The notes: a model not told the origin generated them from the letters alone. A stretch of DNA of 64,000 nt from Cryptomeria japonica (GCF_030272615.1 NC_081408.1:611757673-611821672), one strand, 5' to 3'; positions 1-13,060 are shown, numbered from the stretch's first letter. Program-made: numbers and translations.

Positions 1-400
1 ATATAACTTTGTTTCTTAAGAAAAAATACAAGATCCTTAGTGTCATATTTTTCCAAAAATATTATCTCATGTTAAATGAAATTATTGCACCAATAATGAT
101 TATCTAACTTATATAAAGATATTTTTTGTGGAAAATAAAAATAAACTATAAAAATTTAGTGAACTATACATATCAATTAGGTTTCACTATCTCATGGATG
201 AAGTAATGAGTGATAACTATAATTTTCTATGATAAACCTTCTTAAAACTATAAATCAAATCTTTTTCTACTTCTCCATATTGTGATCTATTATTTTATTC
301 TTCAACATGTGCATCTTCCCACATATTTACCTAGTCTAAAAATTCCTTCATTTTTAAAATCCTCTAAGCTCTCTAAAATCGCATCTTTATAATAAATGAG
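1..400 (-). pseudogene. Ty1/copia reverse transcriptase fragment, segment 3 of the split host element
   Basis: Reverse-strand translation of about 1-60 gives a decayed copy of the linker before the copia reverse transcriptase core (DLVFFLKKQ-like), and 1-295 aligns with 63030-63265, where the same element continues into a clearer GKLERCKSRLM motif. That motif is the copia RT 'GKIERYKARLV' block. The piece runs off the window start and stops at 400, where the gypsy 3' LTR begins. Upstream parts of the same copia lie at 29670-29961 and 35747-36690. Many stops are present, so it is non-coding now. The family call rests mainly on co-linearity with the 63-kb copy. Confidence 0.6.
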
Positions 401-1201
401 TGAAGCAATCATCTGTTAGGAGGGACCTCAAAGAGATGTCAACAAGAGTAAACACAACGGAAACACAAAGATATAATGGAGGCAATGCAAAAAAAATTAT
501 TTTATTTCATGAAAACTAATTACAACCAACCGGTAACAACCGAGTTACAAAAACCAACTCATAGGCCTTCTAACACATGCTGAAAATATGGACTAGGTCA
601 CAATTGGGACCTTGAATCTTAAGATCTATATTCTACGGTCAGTCTAGCTACTTGATTCTTCTATTGTTAAATTCTAATGCTCAATACAATGATTTATAAG
701 ATCCAAGGGGATCTGGTTAGTCTAAAAAGGGATCAAAACCTGAAGAACAACACCTAACGTGTAAAACCAACAAGGTCGGCCTCCACCAAGAGACTCCTCT
801 GAAAAATCCAAAGGATGAAGTGTAGATCATGGAAAAAGGTCGGCCACACGCTAAGGAACATCAAAATCAACACCCAAGGCTCCTGAAGCTTTGGAAGGGG
901 GTTCTGGTAGATCACCAAAATAGGTCCAAGCAACCGTTGACAAGAAACCGTCCATTGGTAATAAGAAATTGTAAAGGAAACTGATAGCGATAACTTGCCA
1001 AAAAAAGATCCAAATGCGATGTGGTTTGGAAATAAGAAAGATGATCAAGTCTCCAAGTAGAATCCAACTCTAGGAGATCTAATGAGCCAAAATTGTGGCA
1101 TACAGAAAGAAATGTTGAAACTGCAAACAAAAAGAAAAACACAAAGGAAAATGTTTTTGGTTGATGCAAGATTGCTATGAACTGGGGATGCTCTTGCATC
1201 A
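401..1201 (-). repeat. 3' LTR of the Ty3/gypsy element
   Basis: About 801 bp, reading TG...CA on the minus strand (start TGATGCAAGAG at 1201, end TTGCTTCA at 401). It aligns along its length with 27958-29669 once the 894-bp insertion there is removed. The copies have many substitutions, so the insertion is old. The open reading shadows inside this LTR are not genes. Confidence 0.88.
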
Positions 1202-1830
1202 GACATCTGGGGTTATTGAAAAAGTGAGTCTCTGACTTTGCTGGGGTCAGAGGAAAACCAAGGAGGTCTACCACTGCTTGAGAAATCTAAGTTTAATCTT
1301 CAATTGGTCTATCCTTTCACTTCACAAAATATTCCTTATACTAACTTCTCCGAGTACTACGCCCAATCCTACTTTCCAAAATTTCTTTAATCCAATCCGG
1401 TTCCTTCTGGGGCAACTGTTTCTCCAAGTCTACAATATTGTCCTCACTTAATTCTAGTTCATAATACTCATGAAGATCAGCAATGTTAAACACAAATGAA
1501 ATACTTAGACTATCTGATAACTCCACTTAATATGCATTCCCAGAACTGAACTTCCTCAAAATCCCGCAAGGTCCATACTTTTTCATCTATAATTTATTAT
1601 AAGTTCCAACTAGGAATCTTTCTTTTCTTAGATATACCATCACTTCATCACCAACATCAAATTCTTTATGTCTCCTCTTCTCATCTACCTTATGCTTATA
1701 CTTGTTGTTCATGTCCTCCTAGTGTTGCTTAGCCTAAATATGCAAGGATGCCATATGATCTGCAAAGTCTTCCTCTTATGAACTTCTCTTCTCTTCACTG
1801 CTAATATCTCTTAATTCTAATATACCTCTA
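1202..1830 (-). pseudogene. Gypsy integrase C-terminal domain and pol end, downstream half
   Basis: Minus-strand translation gives the gypsy integrase tail: a DEVMVYLRKERF block near 1610-1650, a KYGPC-ILRKF block near 1550-1590, and the terminal FNIADLHEYYE motif near 1460-1490. The reading frame runs from the CACTA insertion point (1830) through these motifs with a handful of in-frame stops, mostly TAG and TAA where CAG, AAG or GAA-type codons are expected. It ends about 140 bp before the 3' LTR. The upstream half of the same frame lies at 23924-24760. With the CACTA and one CTA copy ignored, the two halves share one frame without a shift. Confidence 0.85.
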
Positions 1831-1862
1831 TACTAGTACATTTGGGCCTCATTTCTGATGGC
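1831..1862. repeat. Left terminal inverted repeat of the CACTA element
   Basis: Begins TACTAGTACATTTGGGCC and continues to CTGATGG. It pairs with 23892-23923 read on the other strand, with about one mismatch in four and two single-base gaps. It is preceded by the target duplication CTA. Confidence 0.85.
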
Positions 1863-2056
1863 CTATTGTCAGAATTTTGACTATTTTTTGTTGGACTTCC
1901 GACAAATGAAGCCATCAAAAACTTGTCGTCAGACATTCTGATGGTGCCAACTAACATTAGAATTCCGACGACATCCTAAACTCTTCCAACAATGGCCATG
2001 ACCATTCATTCGGAGAGAGAATGTCATTGGGCGTAAATAATCCTTGTCAGATGGAC

Positions 2057-2272
2057 GTCAGAATTCTGACACCTACCAGGAACTTGCACCGACAAGGATT
2101 ACAACAAGCGTTCGACAATAGAGTGTTGTCGGACATACAACATCCTTGTCGGATGTTTCATCGATTGGCATCAGAATTCTGATGCCTTCTCGAAACTATG
2201 CACCGTTGAGGACGCTACTTGTCCGATGGTTTGGTCATCGGTGCAAATTTGGGAGGATGTCAGAATTCTGAC
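2057..2272. promoter_or_regulatory. Subterminal palindromes of the CACTA element, left end
   Basis: Three perfect 14-bp palindromes lie at 2057-2070 (GTCAGAATTCTGAC), 2170-2183 (ATCAGAATTCTGAT) and 2259-2272 (GTCAGAATTCTGAC). Looser copies occur at about 1877-1890 and 1950-1975, along with repeated CCTTGTCGGA/TCCGACAA words. CACTA elements carry clustered subterminal motifs that bind their TNPA-type protein, so this is the probable role; binding itself is inferred. Confidence 0.7.
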
Positions 2273-2280
2273 AGTGATTT

Positions 2281-3040
2281 ATTAAAAATAAATAAAAAAT
2301 ATGCATGCCAATTATAATTGTGTTTATTGGTTCCCTTTTAGCATGTCCTACTAGATGGAGCCAAGTAGTTCAATTTCAAGTATACTGAGATGAATTTCAA
2401 TGCCATTTGGAATCCCATGTGAAGCCACATTGATATTTTATCCATTAATGGTATTCGTAATGCCAAGGGTGGTAGGTTGAGAGGGGTAATAAAAAATGAT
2501 AGGAATGCGGCTTGAAGGCAGGGGTTGGCAAAAGGGATTGATGATGGTATGTACAACTCTAAAGTACTAATGAAGAGATGAGTGAAAGAAAATAGTGGTT
2601 GGGAGGTGTGACAGGGGAAGGTTAAATACCTTGATGGGCATAGAGAGAGAAGTAAAATTGAGAGAGAAGTCATTTGGGGAAGGTTAACATTGTCACTCTA
2701 ATTTCTTACACAAATTCATGAGATTTACTATGCTTTCATACTTTGACCTTTAGGGGACTTAGACCAACACTTAGAAGATAAAGGGGAAGGATTTGCATAA
2801 AAAGTGATATCAAGGAAAGTTTAAAAGTCAATAAATGTTCATTTCAATCCATGACATGAGTTTCATGAAAAGGGGACATGACAAGTCTAAACTAACAAAT
2901 TTATCTTTCCCTCGAGCAATTCAAAGCTTGGATATTAAAGAAAGTGTGAGCCTTCCCATGTTGCATCCTTAGTAAGAATATTATTCCACATAATCAATTA
3001 CATGGTTATGGTTTTTCTCTTGAATTTCCTTTTTTTGGTC
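2281..3040. other. Unassigned internal CACTA sequence
   Basis: AT-rich DNA between the subterminal repeats and the gypsy fragment. I see no domain, RNA gene or strong repeat here; the longest reading frame (2338-2673, minus) has no recognisable motif. Confidence 0.4.
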
Positions 3041-3049
3041 TTTATGACT

Positions 3050-5720
3050 ATCTTAGAGACCAAGATGAGGAGGTATCTTCGAGGAAGGTTCAATATGTTT
3101 TCCCAGTTCCCTCTTCAATTAGAATATGTAAAACACATTATGCATTTTAATTTCATCTAGTAATTACAACTCATACGCTACCTCAACTACTTACTTTTGG
3201 GCCTTATATGGCCTTTAAAAGCGAGGACCGAGTTTTTCATATTTGATTGCCTTTACGAATGACTGCTTGCAAGGCTACAAGGAAAAAAATACCAAATCTC
3301 CTATTTGAAATGTTTCATCCATATGATGGAAATCAACACACATACTTTTGTTGATTTTATGGTTGTCGGAGATTATTTTTGAGTGACTTTGAAATGACTT
3401 AGCTTTGTAGGATCAAGTCACTTTCTCCTTGGAACCTATTATCAAAATAAACAAGGTCAACAAAAATTTGAATCTTCGTACCCATATAATATCATGAAGG
3501 GGTTCAACTCAATGACAATACAATGAGTTGTATTATAGTGGTACTTCCCCAAGGGGAGCCATTTTATCCATGCATTTTTCTAGTCCATTGCATAGTTTTT
3601 TATTGCATTCCACCCATTTATTTACTATCTTAATTTGTTCATCCATTTCAAGGTTATTGTTAGTGTTGTGCGTGAATTTGGTTCCCATTAAAAACAAAAG
3701 AGCCTTTTCTATATGCTCAAGGATTGAGTATTTATGTCACTCATAATTCTCTTAGGAGGTCCATTAAGCATAAACACTTCCCTAAAGAACACTTTAGCAA
3801 CCTATGGTGCCTTTTAATTCAAAGAAATGATAAAGAGGTGTACATAATAAATGGGTTTTTCAACAACCATGTATATACAATCCTTGACTTGGACCTTGAG
3901 GAGTCCTACAATGAATTCCTCAAGGCACTTGCCCATTTTTCTTAATAATTGGCAAGGTATGAAACAATCTTATTGGAAATGACTACTTTATTTTGTTTCA
4001 TTTGCAAATAAAAAAATCCTTGACCTATTAGAGGATGTCACCTTGGAGTCCCTTCCAAGTGCACCTATCTTTGATTTTTATATCAGTTTTGAAATACTAC
4101 TAGTGGCTCACAAAAAGAAAGTAATGGATTACCCTTAGAAATTTTGTCTTAATCTTAGATTCCTATAATCTTGTCTTTTAGAGCATGCGGTCATTGGATA
4201 TTAAGTACTTTTAATTTGCTATTTCACTTCTAGAACGCCAATATTTAATGTATTCTTTGTGTATTATGTGTCACATTAGTCTTCCAATTTATGGAGATGT
4301 CGGACATTAAGTTCAAGGTTGCTCTCATAGATAAAGAATTAACAACAATATTTATTTTTCCCTTCACATACTTGAGATCAAAATCAAATGCTTGAATTTT
4401 AGTTTACCATTTTTTTTTGTTTCTCATTCAAATATTTTTGGTTGAGGAAATATTTCAAGATTTCATGGTCCATCTTGATCTTGGAATTTGACAATATTTG
4501 CATGAGGGCCAAAATATCTTTATCATAGATTGAGAATCTCCTTTTTGCCGACTTGGATTGATAACTTTGAAAGGCAATGTGGTGCTTTTGCATGAGTGTG
4601 ACTTTGATTCCCTCTCCAAAATAATTAAAATCCAAAATAAATGTAAATTTATTTTAGTAATAGCTAATAGAGGACATGATCTCATTACCAGTGAAAAATT
4701 AAGTGGCTAATATTCGCTAATTGGCTATTTTTTGAAATTTAAGTTAATGGTAGAAACCAAATAAAGTATTGTCTAACTCTTAAACTCATTAATGATTTCA
4801 ACCTTCATGCATTTACTTTTTTATAAAAGATTATTTTTAAATGAAAGGAAATGCAATAGTAATTAATGCATACAATGATTATTTTCCAAGATTTGCCAAT
4901 ATTTTCTACCAAAAGAAAATGATATAAACAAATTCACCAATAAAATTATTTTTTTATATAAAAAGGAAAGATTCGCCAATAAACATTATTATTTTTAGAA
5001 AAAAATAAATATTCGCTGAGATTTTCTACAATTTTTTGAGGAGGGGTTTCTTAAAGTTATCATTGCTCATTACCACCTTTATCTTGTCAAAATTCTATTG
5101 TTTCACTTTCATCCACTCGAAGGCTCCTTCCTTTGTTAGGTTGGTTAAGGGAGTGGTTAGCTTCGATAAACCTTTATAAAATATTTTGTAGTAACTCTAT
5201 AGGCCAAGTGGTAGAGGCAAACCCACAACCCACAACCACCTTGATCTTTTCCCAGTCTACTTGCCCTCCCTTTACATTGATGATGTGCTCTAAATATGTA
5301 ATTTATGTCATAGAAACTCCATATTTAGACTCTTTATCAAAAATAGTCTAGGAATCCAAAAACCCCAACACTTCATATATGCACGTTTGGTGCACTTCCA
5401 ATGTCTCACTATAAATGAGAATGCCATCAAAGAAAATGTAGACAAATTTCCTCAAATATTTTACAATCCATACAAGAGTAGAATGTTGTAGGCACATTTT
5501 TCAAGCAAAATAAAATGATAAATATTCATAGTGCATATAGTTGCATCTAAATTTGTCTTATATATATCCTCCTCTCTTATATGGGTTTTATGGAGACCCA
5601 ATTCAAGGATTTTTTTAGGAATAGATTACTCCATGGAATTTGTTTATTAGCTTATCAATCCTAGGGATTAGGTACCAGTTTATTATTGTAGATACCTATT
5701 TAGTATTTTTTATTTAATGC
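3050..5720 (-). pseudogene. Ty3/gypsy pol remnant (RT, RNase H, integrase end) inside the CACTA
   Basis: Minus-strand motifs appear in pol order. RT thumb and palm pieces lie at about 5130-5700, including FILIYSETLE-like and EYLEHIINVKG-like strings. RNase H lies at 4399-4640, with HHIAFQSYQSKSAKRRFS and ILKYFLNQKYL. The integrase C-terminal region is at about 3080-3340, with GDLVFFSLQACKQS and FYILILKRELGKHI. The expected central integrase at about 3350-4390 is too decayed to call. Frames shift and stop often. It belongs to a different gypsy family from the one that hosts the CACTA, judging by its pol wording. No LTRs were found for it, so it may be a remnant of an insertion or a captured fragment. 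Confidence 0.75.
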
Positions 5721-5729
5721 ACACTCTCA

Positions 5730-7140
5730 TTGTGTCGTGCTTCTTTCATACCAAGATCACTAAGGAAGAAAAATGGCTAAATCTAGGTTAAACACACCCT
5801 ATTTCTAATAACTCCTTTATTGTGTTTTTCACGATATTCCTTTTGTTATTTGAGATGAAGATAAGAGGTAGTGATAATAATCACAAAGTACAATACATCC
5901 AAAACCAAACTCATGCTTATTATCCCTCTTTCACTAATTGGAATATGCTCACATAGACCTCTCCAACATGTATGAATCCAAACCCCATGTCCTCTAACTC
6001 TCCAACACCATTAGACCCTCCACTAGTCACTCACCCTAGTACATGCTCAATGAGGACTTCCAATCCCCATTCAAAGAATACAATGAATAATGCCAACACA
6101 TATACTTCATAGGAATCCTAAGAAGGATTCACAACATACACAAAAGGGGTCTCTACTCCACCAACCAACCAAAGTACAAAGGAATTCTTACTGTTACACC
6201 GGTCTCCTTTTGTATTAGTCATGTAGGCTTGGGAAAATCATGAACATGGCCTTACCCCCTCTCCTTAGTGCCTCCAAAAGGCTTCTATGACTTTATAAGG
6301 TCCATGTACTAACCTTCCCAAAACTCCAACCACTTAACTTCCCATCACACCCTATTTGGCAAACAAGAAATTTTTTTCTCCCTAGTTTTGCTAAGACAGT
6401 CACAGTAACTGTTAACTTAGGACAGCCAAAGGTTTTCTTACTTATTTGTTCTTCAACTTGGTGACCCTTTCCCTTGTCAATGGATCCCTCACACATTCAT
6501 CTTTCCCTTCACTAGACTCCCCAAGAACCATTGATGCATTCACACCACTTCAAACTCCATGAAATCACTATGTTTCAGACTGTGACTCAGAAATCAGTCC
6601 CTTGCATTCAACTAGAACATGCCAAAATTACTCATGAACCCTTGAAAACATCAAAATATGAAAAGGAATTATAATTTACAAGTTCCCACCAGTTTTTCTA
6701 GTTTTCCTATGGCTACAAATGATGCATTACATTATTTATGGTCACTATTAACCATAGGAACGGTTTTGACAGTGCTTTGCAAAAAGTGGAATATCTTTTT
6801 CAAAACAAAATCAAATTGGATGAAACCAAAGCCAAAATAGAGGGGATGTCTTTGACTACCCTTCGGTTGATGTGTGCCTACTTGGCATTACGAGTTGTGT
6901 GTGAAAGCCATTAGGATTCCTAATTGCTGATGGGCTTGAGGGAGTAAGAGTTTGTGAGTTGGTGTGATTCAAGGGTTGGAAGACCTCAAGATAGATATGG
7001 GCAAGGTGATACTGCTCTATGTGATGTATGTCAGTGGTTTTATGGGACTAGGGAGTAGGAGGGAGTCTTTGGGGTGTTCAAGCAACTTGCAGAGCTAGTA
7101 GCCTAGTGAGGGCTTGGGGTTTGTTCCCTATTTAATAGGT
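5730..7140. other. Unassigned internal CACTA sequence
   Basis: No protein domain, RNA gene or LTR is visible. Part of 5730-6200 may be an even more decayed extension of the neighbouring gypsy pol, but no motif supports that. Confidence 0.35.
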
Positions 7141-7149
7141 GAGTTGGGA

Positions 7150-7420
7150 GAAAGATCTACCTAATTGATTGAGATTGGTGGATGCTCTGCATCACAATGC
7201 TCCAATGTTAACCTTACCTAATTATTTTTTTCTCATTGAATCTTACAAAACTTCTACTAAGGATGTCATGGGAGTCATCTTGTTATAAGATGGTAAAATA
7301 GTATGCTATTATTCAAAGGTTTTCTTTTCAACAATGAGGGATTGTCTAGCTTATGATACAACTCTATGCATTAGTCTAGGCAATGATAAAGCATATAAAA
7401 AATAGTATGAGAAAGACTCA
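7150..7420 (+). pseudogene. Ty3/gypsy RNase H fragment, plus strand
   Basis: Plus-strand translation of about 7180-7400 gives APMLTLPNYFFLIESYKTS and DGKIVCYYSKVFFSTMRD, which match the start of gypsy RNase H (APVLALPDF...ETDAS...GKPIAYFSKAL). The catalytic first Asp region is altered (ESYKTS where ETDAS is expected). It is opposite in orientation to the gypsy remnant at 3050-5720, so it is a separate fragment or a rearranged one. Confidence 0.6.
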
Positions 7421-7619
7421 AATTATGGGGAATACAAATAGCAAGAAAGTAGTACTATATAGGCGAGCAAAATTGAATGTGTCCAAGCCATGGTTTCTAC
7501 TTTTGGAGGCACATAACTCCAATGTGGAAATTCATTTTTGTGGTGGAAAAATAATGATTCATTTGCAAAGTTTCATGCACTTTCAAGGATGCAAGTAGTA
7601 GCAAAATCCATTAGAGGAT

Positions 7620-10100
7620 GTGAGTTATGATGCACTTGCAAATCCAAGATGCACAAAAAAAGTATATAGAACTAAAGAAAAAGACAATAAGTTGTTGAAT
7701 GAATAGTTCAAAACACAGAGCAAAAAAGAACAAATGAATAGTTTAAATCATCAAGAAAAAAAGAAATATAGAAGCAGTAGTAATATTATATCACTTGGTA
7801 CCAATTTGAATACTTGGTTCCTCCCCCTATTACTTAAAATTTAATACTATGCTCTAGATGTCAAAGGAAATTTTGTCATGTGAATTGACCACTACAATTT
7901 GGAATGCAAAAGAGGGAATGTACTTGATAGTCCACTACAATTTTAAGAAAAAAGACATTCTATGGCACCAATAGGTTGCAATTGTAGCCTATGTTGGCCA
8001 TAATCATTGTTGCAGCAATAACGAGATGTGAGGTAACCGTTATAAAATTGTAGTCTTGTAAGAGCCTCAATGAGAGAAAATACATGATTATCAAGGGAAA
8101 ATGTAAGATTGGTCAACAAATATAAGATAACAACCATGCAAATCATACAACAATGATAAGGAGAATGCCTAAATAATAGTCCATATGAGTCACCAAGTAA
8201 TAGCAACATATAGTCATAATAGTCCTCACACAGAGCAACCATGGAGTCAAAGAACACTATCCAATGTATAGTTATAGCAGGCTAAGAACTTTATATCCAT
8301 CTATTTTATTAATACATTATTACAGGAGATAAATAGCTATAATAGTCCCAATGATGCTATAGTGCAGTCATACTAGATTAAGACCACGCAACAATGAATG
8401 TACCAGTATCAAAATAGTTGCAATGAAAAGATCATGCATGAGGAGAATTCATAGAAATCAATGGCACAAAGGATAGTATAAGCCCAAACACAAAGAAAGA
8501 TCATTGCACAGTGTATATTTGTCACAAGCATTAGAAGTCACAAGCAAATTACAGTGTTATGAGTCACAATAAGTGCCTTGGAGAGTGAGAAAATACCAAA
8601 ATGAAGGTCATCCAGATTGTAGAGTAGCACAAAAACCATAGATTAGAGGTAGAATACAATCATGAAGGCATTTTTTTTGAAAATATAGGGTTAGAGCCTA
8701 GTCATGGCAGTATCACAAGCACAATGTTGTCTAGGTCATTTGATAGTCAACGGTGAAAACAAAGTCCCACACTTAATAGTTTAAGGTTAGTCCCAAAGTC
8801 AGGTACATCAAAAGCATAAAAGCAGTAGTTACAATGGCTAAGAGTCCCAAAACCAGGAGATTGGTAATGTATAGAGGATCAGGTGCAAAAACACCATTAT
8901 CATGATTACTCTCTAGAGAGATTATAGTCTTTATGACTGTTATAACTTTATTAGAGAACAATGACAATACACAAAAGGTCACAGTCCATTCACTGGAAAA
9001 CAACCAAGAGAGAAACAATGACTTAAGATGTAAAGAACAATCTTCCATATATCAAGACAGTGGCATCAAGGTAAATACAATGAAAAATATAGTCTTAGAA
9101 AGGAATCTTGATATTAATGAGGATATTGTAATTTATAGCATTATAACTGATCAAAAGTCACCATCATGGAGGTGTCCTCCACAGTCATATGGTATGACAA
9201 GAATGAATAATGTATTGATAGCCATCAAAGAGTTTATCACAGTGTTTTATTGTAGTAGAACAATGATCATTATTATAATTTCAATCCAAATGCCTTCAAA
9301 GAAGAAGCTTCAACATAGGATTAGCAGTCTAAGGACAATTTGCAACCATGGAATTTATAAATAGTTCAAAGTCCAACACAGTGAATAATGAAATACTGCT
9401 ACAACAATACTTCATGGACACTACATAGCCTTATAGCAAATACACTGATAACAGAAAAAAAGATCACTATTATCATGGGTCTGAGACAATATAAAATCAT
9501 CAAAATATATAGTTATTAGCAATCATAAATTGTCTTAGAGGATTGGCAAAGAAAAACATAGGTGTTCTCCTCATAGAAGATAGAGATATGAAGCAATAAT
9601 GAGATGTGAGGTAATAATTATAAAATTTGGATGAACTCAAAGAGACATTTACAAATACAACCTACACTTTATAATACCTAATTTAAAAAAAGGATGCAAT
9701 ACAAGTCCTTTTATCAATAATGTCTGACAGATGGTAAAAAACTAGAACAATAAATTCCATATAAAAGTAGTTAGACTTAAAATGATAAGGAAAAATTAAA
9801 AATGCTAAAGAAAATGTAAACTAATAAAAAAAATTACAAGGATGATGCATATTCATAACTTTTGCAGTCCCATATTAGTATACATACAAAAAAATATGGT
9901 AGTTCGTTATACCCAGCAACTTGTGGTGTTGTTGTTCGTGTTGGCTCTGTTGGACCCTGCAATTAAGATTCTATATACATTATTCAATAAGATTAACTGG
10001 GCAACATAATGAAATATTGAAAAGTGTGTTATCTTATTGAGCTTTGCTTGGTTTCAAGAATAGTTTAATATTTCTCTACTTAATAGGGCCAACCACGTGA
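7620..10100. other. Unassigned internal CACTA sequence with one dispersed direct repeat
   Basis: Long AT-rich tract with no recognised protein. A direct repeat of about 40 bp recurs at about 8013-8055 and 9596-9637 (shared core GAGATGTGAGGTAA and ATAAAATT). Reading frames at 7943-8257 (minus) and 8933-9364 (plus) are open but lack any motif I recognise. Confidence 0.4.
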
Positions 10101-10111
10101 AGTGAAGCTAA

Positions 10112-10140
10112 TTTTCCCCCCCCTCCCCCCCCGCCCCCCT
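10112..10140 (+). repeat. Poly-C tract
   Basis: A nearly pure C run interrupted by one T and one G. It is unusual against the local AT-rich background. Low-complexity sequence only; it is also a likely place for sequencing error. Confidence 0.9.
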
Positions 10141-10159
10141 AACATCACTCTAAATTCCC

Positions 10160-10360
10160 TGTTAACATCTAACATTCATTCATTCATTCTACCATTAATA
10201 AAATATAACATTCATTTATTAATATCACATAACATTCATTAACACATAACATTGATTAAAATTAATTAACATGCAACATTCATCAATATTAATTAACACA
10301 TATCATTCATAACCATTCGTTAGCACATAATTACATTCATTAACACATAAAAATCAGTCA
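10160..10360 (+). repeat. Degenerate short tandem repeat
   Basis: Irregular repeats built on the word CATAACATTCATTAA recur at least six times, with spacings of roughly 20 to 35 bp. No gene is visible in this block. Confidence 0.6.
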
Positions 10361-10429
10361 TTATCAAATAAGGTAGATTACAATCATTTATTTATTTTTT
10401 TCTCTTTGAACCTATGAAAAGAATAAGTG

Positions 10430-13060
10430 GAGCATCGTTTTCTTCATCATTTCCCCCCTCTTCAGTTGTTCTTCCCAATGCTCATAATCTCAGCATATGC
10501 CTAGTCCTATATTGAGGATGAGCACATTGAAGCAAAGGGGGGTCCTCTGCAATAACAAAGAAATGGGTTAAATTCAAAACATTTTTTTATTATTGTTACA
10601 AGTATTTTATTAATTTAAAGAACGTAACCGTGGCACTCTTTACCTAATGGGGCCACATCATTTTGTCTATCCTCAACCTCAACATGTTGAACACCCTCTA
10701 GATCCTTTGGAGTTGAAATACTAAAGGTTACATTAATCTTGAACACCAATTGAAATTAAATTTATTTAAATGCATAATAGTGGTCCTCTTTACCTGATTC
10801 GAGAACATCGCATTCCTAACGTTGTGTACTCGGATCATGCCCCACTTGGCCACCACCGACTACATACTCTAAAATATTAACAAAAAAGGTTACATTAATT
10901 ACTACACTAATTATAATTTAAGATGTTTAATTGTATTAATAATTACATAAATAAATTTGAATAGAAAATGAATACCTCCACTACTGGGATGCACATCCGG
11001 ACCTTCATGTGCAGGTCATGTTTCATGATTGGCAGCCTGCATTCCAATGCCATGCACATTGTTATCATTGCTTGTTTATTTAAAAAAATATAGTCACTTT
11101 ATGGTGGAACTCAACATCAATTATATTATTGGTAAAGTATTCAATTTGAAACAATTTTCATTTAGCTTATTTACCTGTGTGACGGATGCACCAGAATCTT
11201 GTGTTTGCCCAGTCAATTCTCATAGCCATTCAACCACGACTGTATAGCCTTGCTGGTAGGCAATTCTCTTGTCATCTTTTGTGGGTGCTCTATTGAATTA
11301 AGAGCCCTGCATTATTTCTTGGTATTGTGAATTTTCTTACATTGTTTGATAAAAAAAAAAATCGTTTGCAATTTATAAATATTTTGATACGATATTTCAT
11401 TTACTGATACTTACAATTCGTGCAACAAGTTTCACATTACCACAAGAGCCAAGTTTGTGTTGCCTGTGCTTTTCTTGTCTTTCCTTAGTTGCCTTTGATG
11501 TGTCACTCATTCTATGAAAAGTTTGAAATATGTTAGATTATATAAATATAAAGAGTAATTAATTAGTACATAATTACATTCTTAATAGTATCCCATACCT
11601 TCTTTTAGTGTCTACTGGTGTATTTCCTTTTTTCCTTTCAATTCTCTCCTTGGCATCCAAAATTAGGTCCTTCCACTCCCTGTCTGGAATCATGGGGGGA
11701 CGCTTGTACTTTACGTTCTTGTCTAAAAGGGTCCTGTATTGATCCCTCACATACTTTAGATATGTGCCAACTTTTTCAAAGAGCTTGGTTTTGTTGAATG
11801 TGTCATTTCCAAACAACTCAACCATATAGTTTGTTAATTCATCTTTTAACCTTTTTTCTTGGTCATTCCACCTTCTAAAGCAAAAATAAACCTGTTAGAT
11901 TCAGAAATGAACTGAAGCTACCTTTATTATAGTTCAAGAAATGGATCAAAGGAAAACTATTCTAACAATGATCTAAAATCAAAATAGTGGATTAGGGTTA
12001 GTTCGCATATGATGTTCCACCTTTTATGTATGGTGGGCCCAAATATCTGCAATGCAATGTCATTAAGATTTTTATAAAAAATACCATTTCCTACAAAAAA
12101 TTCGTGGGATCATTAGTCCAAAACGAGTGATTAGAAAGTAAATTATAACTAGACTATATATAATAATTATTTTAAAGTACCTTGAACCTTTTGTATCTTT
12201 AAGGGAATCAATTCTTCGTTGCTCACCACCAATGTGGTCTGCAACGTTCCTATACTAGCAATACGAGAATATCTAGAAATGATGGTATGTTATCAACAGT
12301 AGTCACCACTAGCGCATCCTCATGTGCATCTCCTGTTGAAGAAAATAAATCCACTATGAAATGCCCCCAAGAAAGAATGCTTCAAGGGAAATAGACAGAT
12401 AGAAAAAGATAGAGAAAAAGAGGCATCTACCAATAGTGGGCGGGCCAATATGACATATAGTAGAGGATGTCTGCATGCTATGTGTTGCCAATATTGCAGT
12501 CGGCAATACCGGTGGGGCTAACCTCAGATGAGGAAGCATTTGAATAGGAACAATGATAGCACCTAAAGAATAATACATTAAATATATGAAAACTGCAAGA
12601 ATTGTAAATAAGGATGAACTTTTATTATGAACATTGACAATATCAAATATGATGTGTTTTGGGTACTCAAAGTGATAAGCCAAGAAAATTGTGATCATCT
12701 GAACTACCTGCAATACCCTAATCCTAACCACTAGGTTGGTGAAGATGCATAAATTTCTCTAAAAACAACACATACATATTTTAGTTAATCACATAAAAGA
12801 GTACAAAATATAAACCATAATTGAACTTTTTTTATAATTAAATCTTTCATTACTACTTACTTGCAAGTTTTCTATTGTCTGCAGAAATTTTTCCACCCTC
12901 TCTTGTATCTCATCAGTCTGAAGCTCTAGGATGCCAAAGCAAAAATCTCTCTACTAATTTCTCTAAAAGACTTTTTTAGCAATTCTATAGGGTTTGTGGA
13001 ATTTGCGATGTCATCATCACTTAATCCTGTTGAGTCCACATCCCTAGAGAGGTGCTAAGG
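10430..13060 (-). pseudogene. TNPA-like second CACTA gene (Transposase_24-type), several exons
   Basis: Short minus-strand exon-like blocks are separated by AT-rich introns. At about 12860-12960 there is a coiled-coil-like stretch (LELQTDEIQERVEKFLQ). At about 12425-12565 lies a Pro-rich block. At 11574-11880 is the best match, with RRWNDQEKRLKDEL, MVELFGNDTFNKTK, W-D-L-I and KRRYG positions like the plant transposase family PF03004. At about 11430-11510 the block MSDTSKATKERQEKHRQHK follows, then GASVTQ near 11175, with further short acidic blocks to about 10430. It is downstream of the TNP2 gene on the same strand, the normal CACTA order. The product would bind subterminal repeats. Exon edges are estimates, and stops are present. 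Confidence 0.6.

Noticed and set aside
912-1274. Minus-strand 120-codon frame
   Set aside because: Lies in the gypsy 3' LTR and its edge; the paired LTR has different frames.
8933-9364. Plus-strand 143-codon frame
   Set aside because: No motif, no homologous repeat support and ordinary AT-rich composition; likely a chance open frame inside the CACTA.
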